From Xylona heveae TC161 (Eukaryota; Ascomycota; Xylonomycetes; Xylonales; Xylonaceae): a stretch of DNA of 64,000 nucleotides. Positions 21,011-32,700 of the stretch are shown here, in pieces. Numbering within the stretch: the stretch's first letter is position 1; the number at the start of each line of letters is the position of its first letter. The notes under the pieces were generated by a model. That model did no database searches. It had not been told where the DNA came from and was given only the letters and a program-made list of their open reading frames with translations. A program made the translations under genes and the position numbers. The DNA is taken from NCBI RefSeq assembly GCF_001619985.1, contig NW_017264195.1:992001-1056000 (forward strand). Reading direction: 5' to 3'.

Positions 21011-21569
21011 GGTTGCATGAATGGAAAAGTTAAAAATGGATAAGTTGTGAATAAGTAGTGGATAAGTAGCGGATAAGTGGTGGATAAGTGGTGGATTGGG
21101 TAAGAGCGTGAATTGGTGGCTTATAAAGAGCTTGATCTGGTTGCTGGTGAGTCGAGTACCTGGATTGGTGAGGGGAGAAGACTATAAATTGATGATAGGC
21201 CGACATTTGTATAGAGCGTGGACGAGATTGTTAGGGTGTTATTCGAAGAGTATTCGTCGTGAGGCCTCAATGTGGGAACCACAAAGAACCCAACTTCGGT
21301 CATTTTTAAAGCCTTGCCTATCCTTGGATGAGAGCCGGACAAGCGTGATAAACATATTGCTGGCTGTGGACGTCCCTGTTCAATGGTGTCCTCTGAATGG
21401 GAGCAGCTTGTGCAGTGGAATTTAGTCGGAAGTACGTGATCTGTCCTCTAATTTGAGATGCTCCCCGGGCCCACGCCTCTCTAGGAATCTATTTTCTGGG
21501 GTCGCTGTGATCCAGATTGCTGAGTCAATATTTTCCTGTCATTTTCTTTACGGAAATGACTTCTTGTTG
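21011..21569. other. Intergenic region between the small ORF and efm3
   Basis: Apart from the GATAAG-rich degenerate tandem repeat near 21039-21100, no gene or RNA is recognised. It is the 3' flank of the methyltransferase gene. Confidence 0.5.
21039..21088. promoter_or_regulatory. Cluster of four GATAAG sites
   Basis: GATAAG at 21039, 21061, 21072 and 21083, the last three spaced exactly 11 bp within a short degenerate repeat GTGGATAAGTG. GATA-family factors (AreA, SreA, NsdD, LreA types) bind HGATAR in fungi. The nearest downstream ORF is the small Cys-rich one on the minus strand. Confidence 0.5.
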
Positions 21570-22899
21570 CTATGTCGCGAGATGATCCTTGGGTGGCTCC
21601 GAACAGGTTACGGCGAAGATGCGAATAGGGGTCGAAGTTGGATGAAAGAAACCAGTCTGTTCTTCCATGGGCGGTACATTTAGGTTGAGCTCTTGAATAT
21701 GAAATTTATGATTCTCTGTACTAATGTCAGAAAATCTTCCAGAGATCCTAGATCTTGGCGGCTTAGATTGTGTGCTCTTACCGCAGGCTTCAAGAAACCC
21801 TTTGAATGTCGTCTCATTCCGAATAGTTGCAGAAATTATAAATTGCAATTTTGGAAATCTCTTAAACAGATCTCTCAAGGTTGACACCAGAAAAGGTATC
21901 ACTGATCCATCGTATGTCTATAAAAAGGGTAAGAAAAAGGAAATAAAGGAAATGATTAGAGGGAAAGCGTAACGTACAATGTCGGCGCCAATGGCAACGT
22001 CGTATTGCCGCTCATCCACATTATCGTCTAGGATAGTTTCCTCCCAAGGTTTACCCCATCTCAAGACATGGGAGTCAAGCGTCTTGCTGTCGTTGATCCC
22101 GTTCAAGGACGCATTGATCTTGATGCTCTCGACAACTCCTTCGTCGCCGTCCGTGGCGGTCACATGCTTAGCGCTCAGATACTTGCTGCAAAGGATTGAA
22201 AGGAAGCCAGTGCCAGCTCCCAGCTCTAACACAGTTTTTCCTTCGATAAGATGCCTCGAGGATGGCAGAGAAAAGAAGGTTCCGAGGCGCAGTGCGGCCT
22301 CCCACGTTCGAAGTCCAGTTGTGCCAGAGGAAGATATGAGAGATCGGGATTCTAGTAATGTCACATTCTGGCTCTTCTCTGCGACCTCACTTGGTGTAGG
22401 AAGAGCGTAAGCCACATGGGCTTTTTGCTGTGCAGATTCGATTTCGGATGGAAGCGGCGAACACAAGAACTCCGTCAAACACGACATGAGATCATCTAAG
22501 ACTTCCTACATCGACCAACAGACGGTTGGTCAGTAAATCAAATGAAAAGCTAAAACAGAGAATGATGATGGATTGCTCATATTGCGATAGATACAAATAA
22601 GACAGAAAAGGAGAAACGGAAAGGAAATTGCAAAGAGGGCGTACATCCTCCGCGGGATCGACAATTGCTTTTTCAATCCGGGCTACTAGCTCTTTGAGGA
22701 CCCGCAGCTGATAACGGTCTGGTGGAGGGAATTTAATTATCTCTCGATTAAACATTTCATTGTATATGCAGTTTTGAAATGAATATTTTCTGAGTGACTC
22801 TGGCCGTGGAAAAGCCAGTGTCTGAACAGGTAATAATTGCGCATATTGACGCTGAAAGAGACCGATCTCCTTTTCCTCCGCGGGTGAAAGTTGCTCCAT
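21570..22899 (-). CDS. efm3: EEF2 lysine methyltransferase (Efm3/FAM86 family)
   Basis: Four exons, complement(21570..21715, 21782..21917, 21978..22505, 22645..22899), about 354 residues. The start is the ATG at 22899 (MEQLSPAEEKEIGLFQRQYA). The N-terminal region matches the FAM86-N helical domain. The SAM-binding motif I is VLELGAGTG, Gly at about 181-185, followed by the acidic post-I VTATDGDEG. Further on are DVAIGADI (motif post-II) and a C-terminal FHIQELNLNVPP strand. In the third junction the acceptor just before AGAATC restores EAC|ENHKF. Yeast Efm3 and human FAM86A trimethylate a lysine of elongation factor 2; the same role here is inference from family. The promoter is shared with the eS24 gene. 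Confidence 0.88.
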
Positions 22900-23256
22900 G
22901 ATTCACCGTCGACGATTAAACCTAGACATTGATTAATGTGACTATTTGACAGATCTGTTCAAAGCCAGCTACAATTTACACTGGGCGTCGTGATGTGTAA
23001 GGTTCAGCGTTGCGGCTCTGCACTCGGATGCGGGCTCGCTTGGCTCGCTTAATATTAGGGTTGGGGCATTGGGGCCAGAGAGCGCCCCACGAAGACGCAG
23101 AGACGAGGGAACCACACGAAATTCGTCGATTAGGGTGATCTCCGACTTTAATCCTCGCGACAACCGATCAACTCGACGACAAGGACCTGCCCCGACAGTC
23201 CATCTCCGACGGACTCGCAGTTTCGAATTCAGGTCGATATTAATCCAGTCGTCAAA
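22900..23256. promoter_or_regulatory. Divergent promoter of efm3 and rps24 with TTAGGG boxes
   Basis: 357 bp between start codons. TTAGGGTT at 23055-23062 and TTAGGG at 23130-23135. Telomere-repeat-like TTAGGGTT boxes bound by Tbf1-type factors are known in ribosomal-protein promoters of many non-Saccharomyces fungi; their role here is inference. Confidence 0.5.
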
Positions 23257-23920
23257 ATGGCCGACCAGCCCGTCACGCTGAGAACGCGCAAGTTCATCCG
23301 GAACCCTCTTTTGGGCCGCAAGCAGATGGTCGTGTAAGTCGATGGATGGGATCCGGAAATTTTCATCATCGCGACGGCATCACGGAATATTGTCAGAAAA
23401 TATCGACTCCGATCGTAAAACCGTGCATGTCCGCTGGATGGGGGAAATTTTGAAATTTTTGGGAAAGGGAACATAATGGCTGATGTTTTATTGCGATAAC
23501 GCAGGGACATCCTCCACCCCAACCGCGCCAACATCTCCAAAGATGAGCTCCGTGGCAAGCTCGCTGAGCTTTACAAGGCCTCTCAGGACCAGGTCAACGT
23601 CTTCGGTCTCCGGACGCACTACGGTGGTGGCAAGACCACTGGTTTCGCTCTCCTCTACGACTCCGCCGAGGCTCTGAAGACCTTCGAGCCTCACTACCGC
23701 CAGGTCCGCATTGGTGCCGCCACCAAGATCGAGAAGGCCAGCAGACAACAGCGTATGTCGATCTCCCGGAGATATGATATCTCTCTTGATATTGGGATGG
23801 GTGATTTGGATGATGAGCGATGGATGCTGACTGTCAATTATAGGCAAGCAGCGCAAGAACCGCAGCAAGACTGTCCGCGGTACTGCGAAGGCCAAGGGTG
23901 TCAAGAAGGAGAAGAAATAA
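23257..23920 (+). CDS. rps24: 40S ribosomal protein eS24
   Basis: Three exons, 23257..23333, 23505..23752 and 23844..23920, 133 residues. The protein begins [20 protein letters not shown], continues [19 protein letters not shown] and includes [20 protein letters not shown], the diagnostic eS24 core, ending in a Lys/Arg-rich tail ([10 protein letters not shown]). eS24 is a structural small-subunit protein needed for early 18S pre-rRNA processing. Both introns are split-phase (after GT and after C) and close exactly. Length agrees with the family. Confidence 0.98.
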
Positions 23921-26900
23921 GCGACTGTTTGATTGGGGCCGGGTTGACGGTTGGGAGACTGTTCGGGTTCGGATTGTGGAAGTGGATATTGCATGCACCA
24001 GCGGATGTATATCTACACTTTTTTCTGATGAATTTATACCGCATTCCGACCTGGTGGAGACACCAGAGTTTCCTTTCGCACTTCTGCTGGGTTTAAAGGG
24101 CTTTCACAAGCAATTTCAAAATGTTTTCGAATCTTCACACTGATGTGTTCATGGAACTGCGATCTGCCATTCGTGCTAGATAATACCTCGTTCCCCGGAC
24201 AAATATTTCCCTCGGTCTTCAACAATGATGTTGTTTGACATCATATCTCCGTCAATATTCCGCCCCATTTGGTTTTTTTCCCGAAATCATGGCCCTTTGT
24301 CGTTGAATGCAGTGGTCAATTGTCAAATGCCTATCTGCGAAGGGATCCTCTTTTCCCTGGCATATCTCAAAGGGACGGGAAAGTGGATTAGCCAGGTAAC
24401 CAGTGTAAATCCTCCCAATGCCCTCACTTTCCTTCCTTACGAAAGTCCATGGCCAGCCAGAGTTCTGGAATTGGTCAGGATATTGGAGGCCTTGTGTGAT
24501 TCATTTCGTGGTCTTTCACTTCCTAAGCATTCCAAGGGCATGATCCACATGTTTCTGGGTCTATCGATCCAATACACCAGTATCAACACTCATATGCGTA
24601 GACTGATCGATAACCGCGCATCGCTCATGTAGCGGTAATCTTGGCGATGGCGAAATCGCTGCTACAAATCTCACCGGGTAAGTGAGTGCCACAACAATAG
24701 TGTACTTCAGAGTGCTCCCAATAAGTTACCATCTTTGTAGTACAACATCTCACAGAAAACACAACAACGTCGGGGCCTAAGCGTACATTTGCCGGCTCTG
24801 TTTTGTGTCATGATGCCCAATTCCAGCGTCGTACCTATCGTATTTGTGCTATTTCTTTGCATTATCGTACGATTTCCTGTGCTATGTTCTACTGAGTCCC
24901 ACCAGTTCTTACAGCCGTGTTTACAGGGACATCTGTGATTTGCTTGGCTGGGGCGGGGCTCATTTCTTGTACATTTTTGTGTCGCTCTTAATGCTCTGCT
25001 TCTTTTCCTATTTGCTGATTACTTTCGCCTTGTTTGCTTGTTGCATCGTTTCGAGAGTCCCTGCTAGGAATGCAATGAAATACTATTTTCATTTGGAATC
25101 CATTACCTACCCAATGATCTCAAGTTCATCTTCTAATTCGGTTCCTCAGCAAATATTTATCATTCCGTGCTTTTACAAGGATCAAGCTCTCTCCAGAAGA
25201 TCCCTCAATTCTATGCGAGAAAGTGTGTGTGTTTGTCATTCTGGGCGCCGCCGTTTTCCTCCTACCCTCTGAGGTTACGTCGATTACACCTTGTTTGTCA
25301 AGCATCACACCACTATGCCGTCACAAACAGCCAAAACATACACCCCGTCTATTTCAATGCTGCGAGTACCCGTTTACTGCCTCAGCAGAATTCAATGCGG
25401 TTCCAGCCACTTGTTTGCTATGAAGTGGTCATATGATGCCGCTCACGAGATGAGCTTAGCAACGAGTCCGGACATACATGCCGGTCAACGCGGTCGTCGA
25501 AGTCCGAAAAGGGCAAACAATAATGACTGTCTCGGAAAAATGATGAGGCTTCCTGCAATTCCAAGGGGTCCCCAGGCAACGAAGCAGAACATCTCGATTT
25601 TCCTATATCTCATCTAAGAGAAAAGCAAGCATCAAGATATGCAACACGCACTTATCTGCATCTAAGCGCAAAGTGCCAAAGACACACTAATGCCAAAAGC
25701 TCGGACTACTCTATTCAAGCCGAAACTCAATTAAATCCCCGATACACCCTGTACCCTGCATTCCCCGCGTCTTTTCGTCTGCATCATGTCTTATGCAGGA
25801 AAACAGGTTAAAACATAGAAGAGACACAATTGAGACACTCTCAGGGAGAAGAGTAAGTGCGACACATGACGCCACGCGGGATATGGCATGTCTTGTTTTT
25901 TGAACTTGCTTGGTTGGAGTGACTGCTTTACCAGGATATTCGAGTGTCAGGGGGAAGGTTTCTGCAGAATTGCGGTTTCGAGATCAATGGATACTCGCAT
26001 ATTCGCCTCTGTCATTACAATACCTACCTACTTTTGAACTCGGTCTACTTGATTTTCCTTGTGCCGTGTCTGGAACATTTGCCTCCCCACCGATCTTCGG
26101 TATCGCATCTATCCAAACTCCTCTAGCGCCCACTCTTTTCCTACGTCTCAAAAGGGGTTTCCATTCTTTCAATTTTCGGCTTCTCCCTGCCAATCTTCCA
26201 AATTTTTCCAAAACGCCACACTGTCCACACAAATCAGGCCACTCTTCTCTCTGTTATTCTCAACCAATCAAGTCAAACTCCAACCTCCATGCAAGTACCC
26301 GCTTCCGCGAGACATCGTCATCCATCTTTTTCCGGAGGGGGGCAGAAAAAGTCCCTTGGTTTTGATTGGAAACCCCACACTAAATCACTCCCCTGTTGCA
26401 TCTTTCTTCGCCTGAGACAAGCCTTTTCTCCTCCAGCCTTGGCTCTTGGCACATTGTCTTTCCTGTCTACCTACATGACGGCCACACTTTTCTTGTCAGG
26501 ATTTTCATGCTGCATAGAAACCCCACACTCACCCCTGTCAAACTTTTATATCACGCGGCTAATATCATAACTCCATATCATTTCATATGCCAGAAGTATT
26601 GAACAGAGCCAGTGTCGGTCAGCTCCGATACTCGAAATACCTTAGGTAGCTACCTATATCAACCCGAGCCGGGAATGCCGAAACTGTCACTGTGTATACG
26701 GTAGTTATGTTCCATAAACAATTAAAATAGAATTACGCATACAATACTGCATAATTACTTGTAAAGGACCGATTTCGAGTCATATCGAGCCATGTCTAAA
26801 CTTCGAGCAAAAGCGGTGAGAAGCAAAACACCCGCATTTCGCAAACACGGTTACATTTTGTGGAGTAACTTCGGGGAAAACGCATCGTAGTATATATTAG

Positions 26901-27985
26901 GCGCTTTTTCGCCCGGCCACCACAGTGTTTGCGGGAAGGCGGGCTGCGGGCGGCGGGCCGTACCTTGTTTGTTTGCCTTGTTGCCTTTTTATTACAGCCC
27001 GCGCGGGTTTTGCTTTGTTACTTTGTTGCATCCTTGCTATAATAAACAATCAAGGTTGGTTAGCAGCAAGTTGGCCTCGGGTCCGCGCGAGGCAAACAGG
27101 CAAACAGGCAAGCGCCAAAAACGGTCCATGCATGACTGATTCGTTTCGCCCACTGTGTGTGCGTGCGGTGATGTACTGTATATGCATTACATGCATGTAT
27201 GCATTGCATGGTTTTGAATAAATGTGGGGGTCGCCTCTCTCGACCCCAATGCAATGCAGGTATAAAAAGTGCACAAAAGACAATTGACAAGGGATAAAGG
27301 ACAAGGGACAAGGGTCTGCGTGCGGGCCTCGGGGATGTACTCCGTATATAGGTTGTAAACCCAAGTATGTCTTGTTAATATTCTGCAAATGGTGCGAGAT
27401 TGGAGAATAGAGAAAAGAGGGGAGGTAAGGCGGAGGGAATGAAATAATAAAATACAATAAAATGAAATAAAGTAAAATAAAAAGATACCAAGAATAATGA
27501 GGAAGAGAAAGGATAAGAATTAGAGGCACCATCTGACGTGCATTAAAGAGGAAAAGTTCGACATATCATCGCTCAGCAACCATTCTTTGAATGAGTTTAT
27601 AGATACTGAAATTTCAGAGATTTTATTAATTAATAAGCCCGAAATAAAATTTTCAAAGTATAATATAGTAGTAATCAATGCATGGAACGAGCAAAATCAG
27701 ACATTAAAAACGAGAGTGGAGAAACAAATCCGAAATAAGGTCGCGCAAAGACCAGACTATGAAGTCTTTTCGAGTCTAGAGAGTAGACGGTAAAAATACT
27801 GCAGATCGAATAGGAGGCCCGAAATTGTCAAACATTAAAGCGAATTGACCAGCGAATGAGCTGACATGAGTCAAGCATTTGCTTCCATATAGCCGCGACA
27901 GAAGAAGAAAAAAAAATTCCCCGCGAAAAAGGGAAAAGTACTCAAAGCGCCAAGGAAATGATAGAAGGTTGGAGGGTCCAGGCTG
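23921..27985. other. Gene desert downstream of the Zn2Cys6 gene (4.1 kb)
   Basis: Open frames of 60-150 codons occur on both strands, but none has family features, plausible splice partners or coding-like composition, so I call none. Contents worth noting: a nested inverted repeat at 27200-27258 followed by TATAAAAAG at 27261, TACTCCGTATATA at 27338-27350, small repeats of GGCAAACA near 27090, and an A/T-rich tract at 27420-27485. A noncoding transcript or a long 3' UTR is possible. Confidence 0.5.
27200..27258. repeat. Nested inverted repeat (potential hairpin/cruciform)
   Basis: Inner arms GGGGTCG (27227-27233) and CGACCCC (27241-27247) are perfect complements around a 7-nt loop. Outer arms TGCATTGCAT (27200-27209) and ATGCAATGCA (27249-27258) are also perfect. 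The left arms are 17 nt apart and the right arms 1 nt, so one side would bulge. TATAAAAAG follows directly at 27261. Confidence 0.75.
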
Positions 27986-29721
27986 TTAATATCCAGCAGT
28001 GTGGTTTGGAGTCGAAAGTGCTGGTCGATGTGTCGAGTGGCTTCCCGATTCATGCGATCCTTGTCGAGGTGACTCAAGAGTTGTCGTTTGGTGGTGGTGG
28101 TGAGGAAGGCGGCATTGTTGTCCGCTGACAAGCAGTCCCTCGCCGATAGAATTAACATGAAGCGATTCACTCTTGACGTGCGGAGGTGAGCTATAACTGT
28201 AAAGATTGGAGGATGTTGCATTGGTTCCAAGCATTGCATCATTTGAAGAAGACGAAGACGAAGAAGAAGCCGAAAGTAGTGAAGAAATACTCGCGTGATA
28301 GGAGTTTGGGGGTTCGATTGGCGGAGGAAGAGTCGTATTGCTGTAACTTAAAGAGGTCGCCGTGTGCGGTGACGGTCCGGGGCTACCGGAGCTTGAGATG
28401 TAGGCAATAGTTGGTTCTTGACTTGAAACCAGGTGACTGCGTCCAGGAGCAGTTATAGATACTCCAGTGCTCGATGTTTGGCTACTGCTTGACCCCACAC
28501 TTTCGTTGCCCCATTGGCATGAATTCCTGAAACTAAAGCTCTGAGATGGACTGGTCGTCGCCAATGGCACAGAGCTCCTCAAAGGAATAACGGGCTGCTT
28601 TGGCCGTCCAAGGGCGGGATCAGGAAGAATCCTGTCTCCAGCAGCGAGGCTTCCTGGTAATGATGTAGCCAGGGGGCCCAAGGTTGGAAAAAATGTTGAG
28701 CCATCCGGGGGAGCGCCTGATACGCGCGAGACCGGAGAGGACAAATATTGCATCGGTGGGGCAGGGAACGCTGATGAGTCGCCTTCAAGAAACAATGGAT
28801 TGTTTGAAACCTTTGTTTGCTGGCTGATAGGGTTCCAAGCGCGAAATGTATCCTGGGCCGCATACGCGTTGCTCACCCCCGAGAGGTCCTGGCTAGGAAG
28901 CATAAAAGGGGGATGCACTGTATATGGCTCGACCTGTCCATCACCATAACCCAAGCCATACGGCGTGGAGTAACTTGACTTGGTCACGACTGGAGGATAT
29001 TGGCCATCAATGTAACCATTCCCCGTCGGTACGCGTTGATACTGCGAGGCATGAGTGACTGGGAGAGAGACTGTAGATAAAAGGGAGTTGTTGGCAGCTG
29101 TCTCAAGGCTGTTGGTGAAAGGCGGAATGGAAGATGATGGTGAGCTTACTGAATCGCTCGAACCATACGGCCAAGCAACGGCGCCAGGGCAATTTATGGC
29201 GCCAGCGAGTCGAAGATGGTCAGGCACCAGCGTACGTTCCTCACACTGCACTCGGAGAAATGCGCATTGCGCGTCTGCACCCGCTTGCCGACAATTTTGA
29301 CAGCCGGCACCATTACCAGGATCACCACTGCATTTGATCTTGCGCTTTCGGCATCGACCGCACTAAAACATTGCCATTGTTAGAGATCTTACTTTATGAG
29401 TACAATGCCCAGGTGGACTAGAACGGAACAATTTTCTTTCCCAAAAGCATTGATTGGATGATCAAGGGGTAGACAAACCGCTACGGCAATGCGGCGCCTC
29501 GGCGGATTGCTGTTTGTTTCCGTCTGACTCTCCTGAGCCGGGCTATTGCGACTTTCCCGTCTTCCGAGAGGACAGGTTCGCACTTCACCATGGGGAAGCC
29601 GTGGCCCAGAGGTAGCATTCCGCGGTGTATGGGTAGACTGATAAGCTTCCTGAGATCCAGTCCGTACAGAGCGTCGATAAAATTCGACCTCTTTCGCGTG
29701 GCCGTTATAAGGGCGTGTCAT
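27986..29721 (-). CDS. Zn2Cys6 binuclear-cluster transcription factor
   Basis: Two exons, complement(27986..29362, 29479..29721), phase 0, about 539 residues. The start is the ATG at 29721 (MTRPYNGHAKEVEFYRRSVR). The intron falls exactly before the DNA-binding domain: PPRRRIAVA|CGRCRKRKIKC. Cysteines at 82, 85, 92, 102, 105 and 114 give C-x2-C-x6-C-x9-C-x2-C-x8-C, the fungal GAL4-type cluster. The conserved-looking continuation is FLRVQCEERTLVPDHLRLAG. The rest is Ser/Pro/Tyr-rich and probably disordered, with a His tract near the C-terminus; I see no fungal-specific TF middle-homology domain. Nuclear regulator of unknown targets. It is isolated in a region with very long flanks, as often seen for developmental regulators; which one I cannot say. 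Confidence 0.85.
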
Positions 29722-32700
29722 GACCTGTCATGAGATTTCAGCCAAGTTATTTCCTATCAAGCAGGTATCGTTTCGACGATCTAACATACGCTCAATGCAG
29801 TATTTGCTCTAGGAGAAAATATGTTACCGCCTTTTTTTTTGTTAAAAGGAAAGGCAAAAACTCCAATGATATGGTTCCGCGGGATCGTGATAACGCTGGT
29901 TTTCTTCAGGCAAGGCAAACTCGAAAAAAGCCAATTTCCATTACCCTAGACGAGAGCAATGGATGAAAGACGGAAGATGAATGCTATGGCCAAATGCAAG
30001 AACAAAATCAACGCCGAAAGCTGAGGGTGTGAATGCCTAAATACACAAAATGTCGAAGACCTCGAGGGGATCCTTTGATTGTACCTAGTATGTCAAATGC
30101 ACGTTGAGAAAATGATTATCGCATATCACATTTGTTCTGAGTCTTCTGAAAACGATGTTTTCACTATTTGTCGATGACAAAACAATCGATATGAATCGAT
30201 CTAACTCATTCACGGCTGTTTGTTCCTGTATCCTTTCAGGCACCGCAGCTTCGAATCTGCACCATGGCAATGTGCAGCTCACTAGCGATGACTAGCCCGT
30301 CCCCTCGTTATGGTGTTCATTTGACTTGAAAAAGACGGTGAATCCATAATCAAGCGATTTCATGGGCCAAAGTGAAACGTAACACTTCTCAAATTGCTAA
30401 GCCTCAAATGGAGAGTGGTACTAAAAGTAAGTCTAATGAGGTAATCCAAACATACCATTTAGAACTCTGATAGACGAATAGAGGTTTTCATGACGGAATT
30501 CGTATCGAGTGGATAAAGCCACCGGATGAGCACAAATAGGCCTCATGGAGATCAGCTCTGTCTCACCTGGCAGAACTCCATTCACACAATGAAACAAACA
30601 GTAGGCCGATTTCTTCAGTACATCTTGCTGGCATTGAGACCATCACCGCCATCAATGGTAAGTGGGGCGTTCTAAATCATGCCGGCAACCGCGGGGCTTG
30701 TTTGTGAATTTGAGAGAACGAAAGGCTTCACACAAGCTCATCATAGGGGTACTGCATCGGAGAAACGTCGTGATTTCCTATTGCATAATACATAGGTGTT
30801 TGGAGCCATCATTGGGAATGATAATCTGACACAAGACTTCCGTCCGTAGAAGCAGCTTCACTCCAGTCGACTGCTGGGCCGCTGTATTTGCCAGGGTAGG
30901 AACGTGGATTTGCCAGTGTAGTGTGAGAGCCGGCAGATCCGGAAGGTAAAGAAATTTCCAGTAACACATAAAGGAAACGAATTTAGGTCACCTGTGACAG
31001 CCATTAGCGGAAGGATGTGCGTCCCTGCAGAAGCAAGTCATCAATCCCAATTTGTTCATTCGCCTCCAGAGAATGCATGCAGTCATGTTTGGAAAGCCGA
31101 GATTTGTGGATTTTGACGGGATGTCCTCCTGGAGAGGCCTAGATCTCGCAGACAGGGATTTAGGAAAGGAACATCTTGCAGATCAACAGCAGTTGGTGGT
31201 TCCCCTGTAGCGCGGTCAATCCTTTTTCACCCATGACGCCATGCAGATACTTGTTTGTCCGTCAATCTGCGAGGGTACCTGGGGAAAGGTGAATGTGAAT
31301 TGGCTCTGAACCCTTTTCAAATGCGGGGATGCTACACCCACGCATTTCCATTTCTGGAGCAAGTTCAGACACTGTGCGCTGAAGAAAAGATATTTGCAAC
31401 ATCTTCTGATGAAAATAATGGACTTGCGCACCGCTGTTTGGCCGTGAAGTGAGTCCCTTGCTCTCAACGGCTGCCGCTTCAGGTACAAACATTTAAAGCC
31501 AAGAAGTTAGCAGATGAAATTCGTGATGTTGTACATGACACCCCGAACTTAGTACTGCTGTATAAGGGAGCGAGATTTGTGGAGTTGACGAGGATCGGTA
31601 AAACGGCGGAGATGCAAGTTGCCGCCTAGGCAACAAGGCAAATAGCAACTAAAAGCGGTGTAATGGAGGCACGACGCAGAACAACGCTGGTATAATGTAC
31701 CATTGGCCGGATACCTGGCCGGCTCCGAAGAGGTGCTAAAGTAAAGATGCACGTTGGAGGAAGGTTAACGGCAGGATCGCGTGAGCAGAGCATGATAAGA
31801 GATAAATTCAGTGGCTTACAAACACCGCCTATCCTCCCTCCCTACACTGTATCTTTGTACACTCACTGCAGCTTTCAAGCCATGCATCATGTCTCCGGAA
31901 TTTCGCCGAGGTAAGTGTACCGTATGCCCAGCATCAACTACTCGATGTGCGAGTATTGAAGCCACTTGCAGTCTCTCTTTCCGCGTCGGTTAGAGTTGTC
32001 AAACCGAAATGTGAATGTCTTGACACGCCAAGTATTGCCTACCTAATCATCTTTCTGCTAGGAATCGTCGCAAGGGGCTTTGTTAGTTGGGGGATGAAGA
32101 CTTAGGCCCGCCCAATGTTGCACGACAGAAACAGCAAAGCAGCCGACAACCCCACGACAGCAGACAGCATGCGCGTTGCGTTTGCAGATCAACCTCTTCT
32201 CTAATCCAACACCTCGAATTACAAGCAAAGCTTGCAATGTCTCCCCTGATTCGACGGCACCCTGTAATTCAATGCAGGTATATCCGCTATGGAGATTGAA
32301 AGCCCCTTTTCGTACATAGCAATATCCAGAACGATGAACGGATGCCGCAACCGTTGACTTAGCCACCGAGCAAATTCTGAATGGCGATGGCGACATACGA
32401 AATTGCCCGCAAAGCTTTCCAGCCTGAGAGCCCAATAAACGGAGAGAAGCGGTCCAGCCATGATCGAGACTAGTTCTGCCCGCATGATAAGCATTCTCTG
32501 CACAAAATATACCCTATTTGGCTCTTCTGCTTCTCACTTCCAGGTGACACGGCAGGGTTGTGTCACTGGCACATACCAGCCTGGTCAGACCGAGGAATCA
32601 TGAGCCATTCGGAGCTGCCGTTTCATCCCCAGAGGATAGTAATCGTGACAAGCAGACTGATACGGTCTTCGGCTCATTAGAGCCGCCATCCGGATATACC

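Noticed and set aside
24225-26365. Several 90-150 codon plus-strand frames (24225, 24844, 25910, 26059)
   Set aside because: T-rich composition, no family resemblance, no splice partners; consistent with chance frames in a gene desert.
32058-32435. 125-codon minus-strand frame in the 5.4-kb gene desert
   Set aside because: No motif, no coding-like residue pattern, and no plausible flanking exons.
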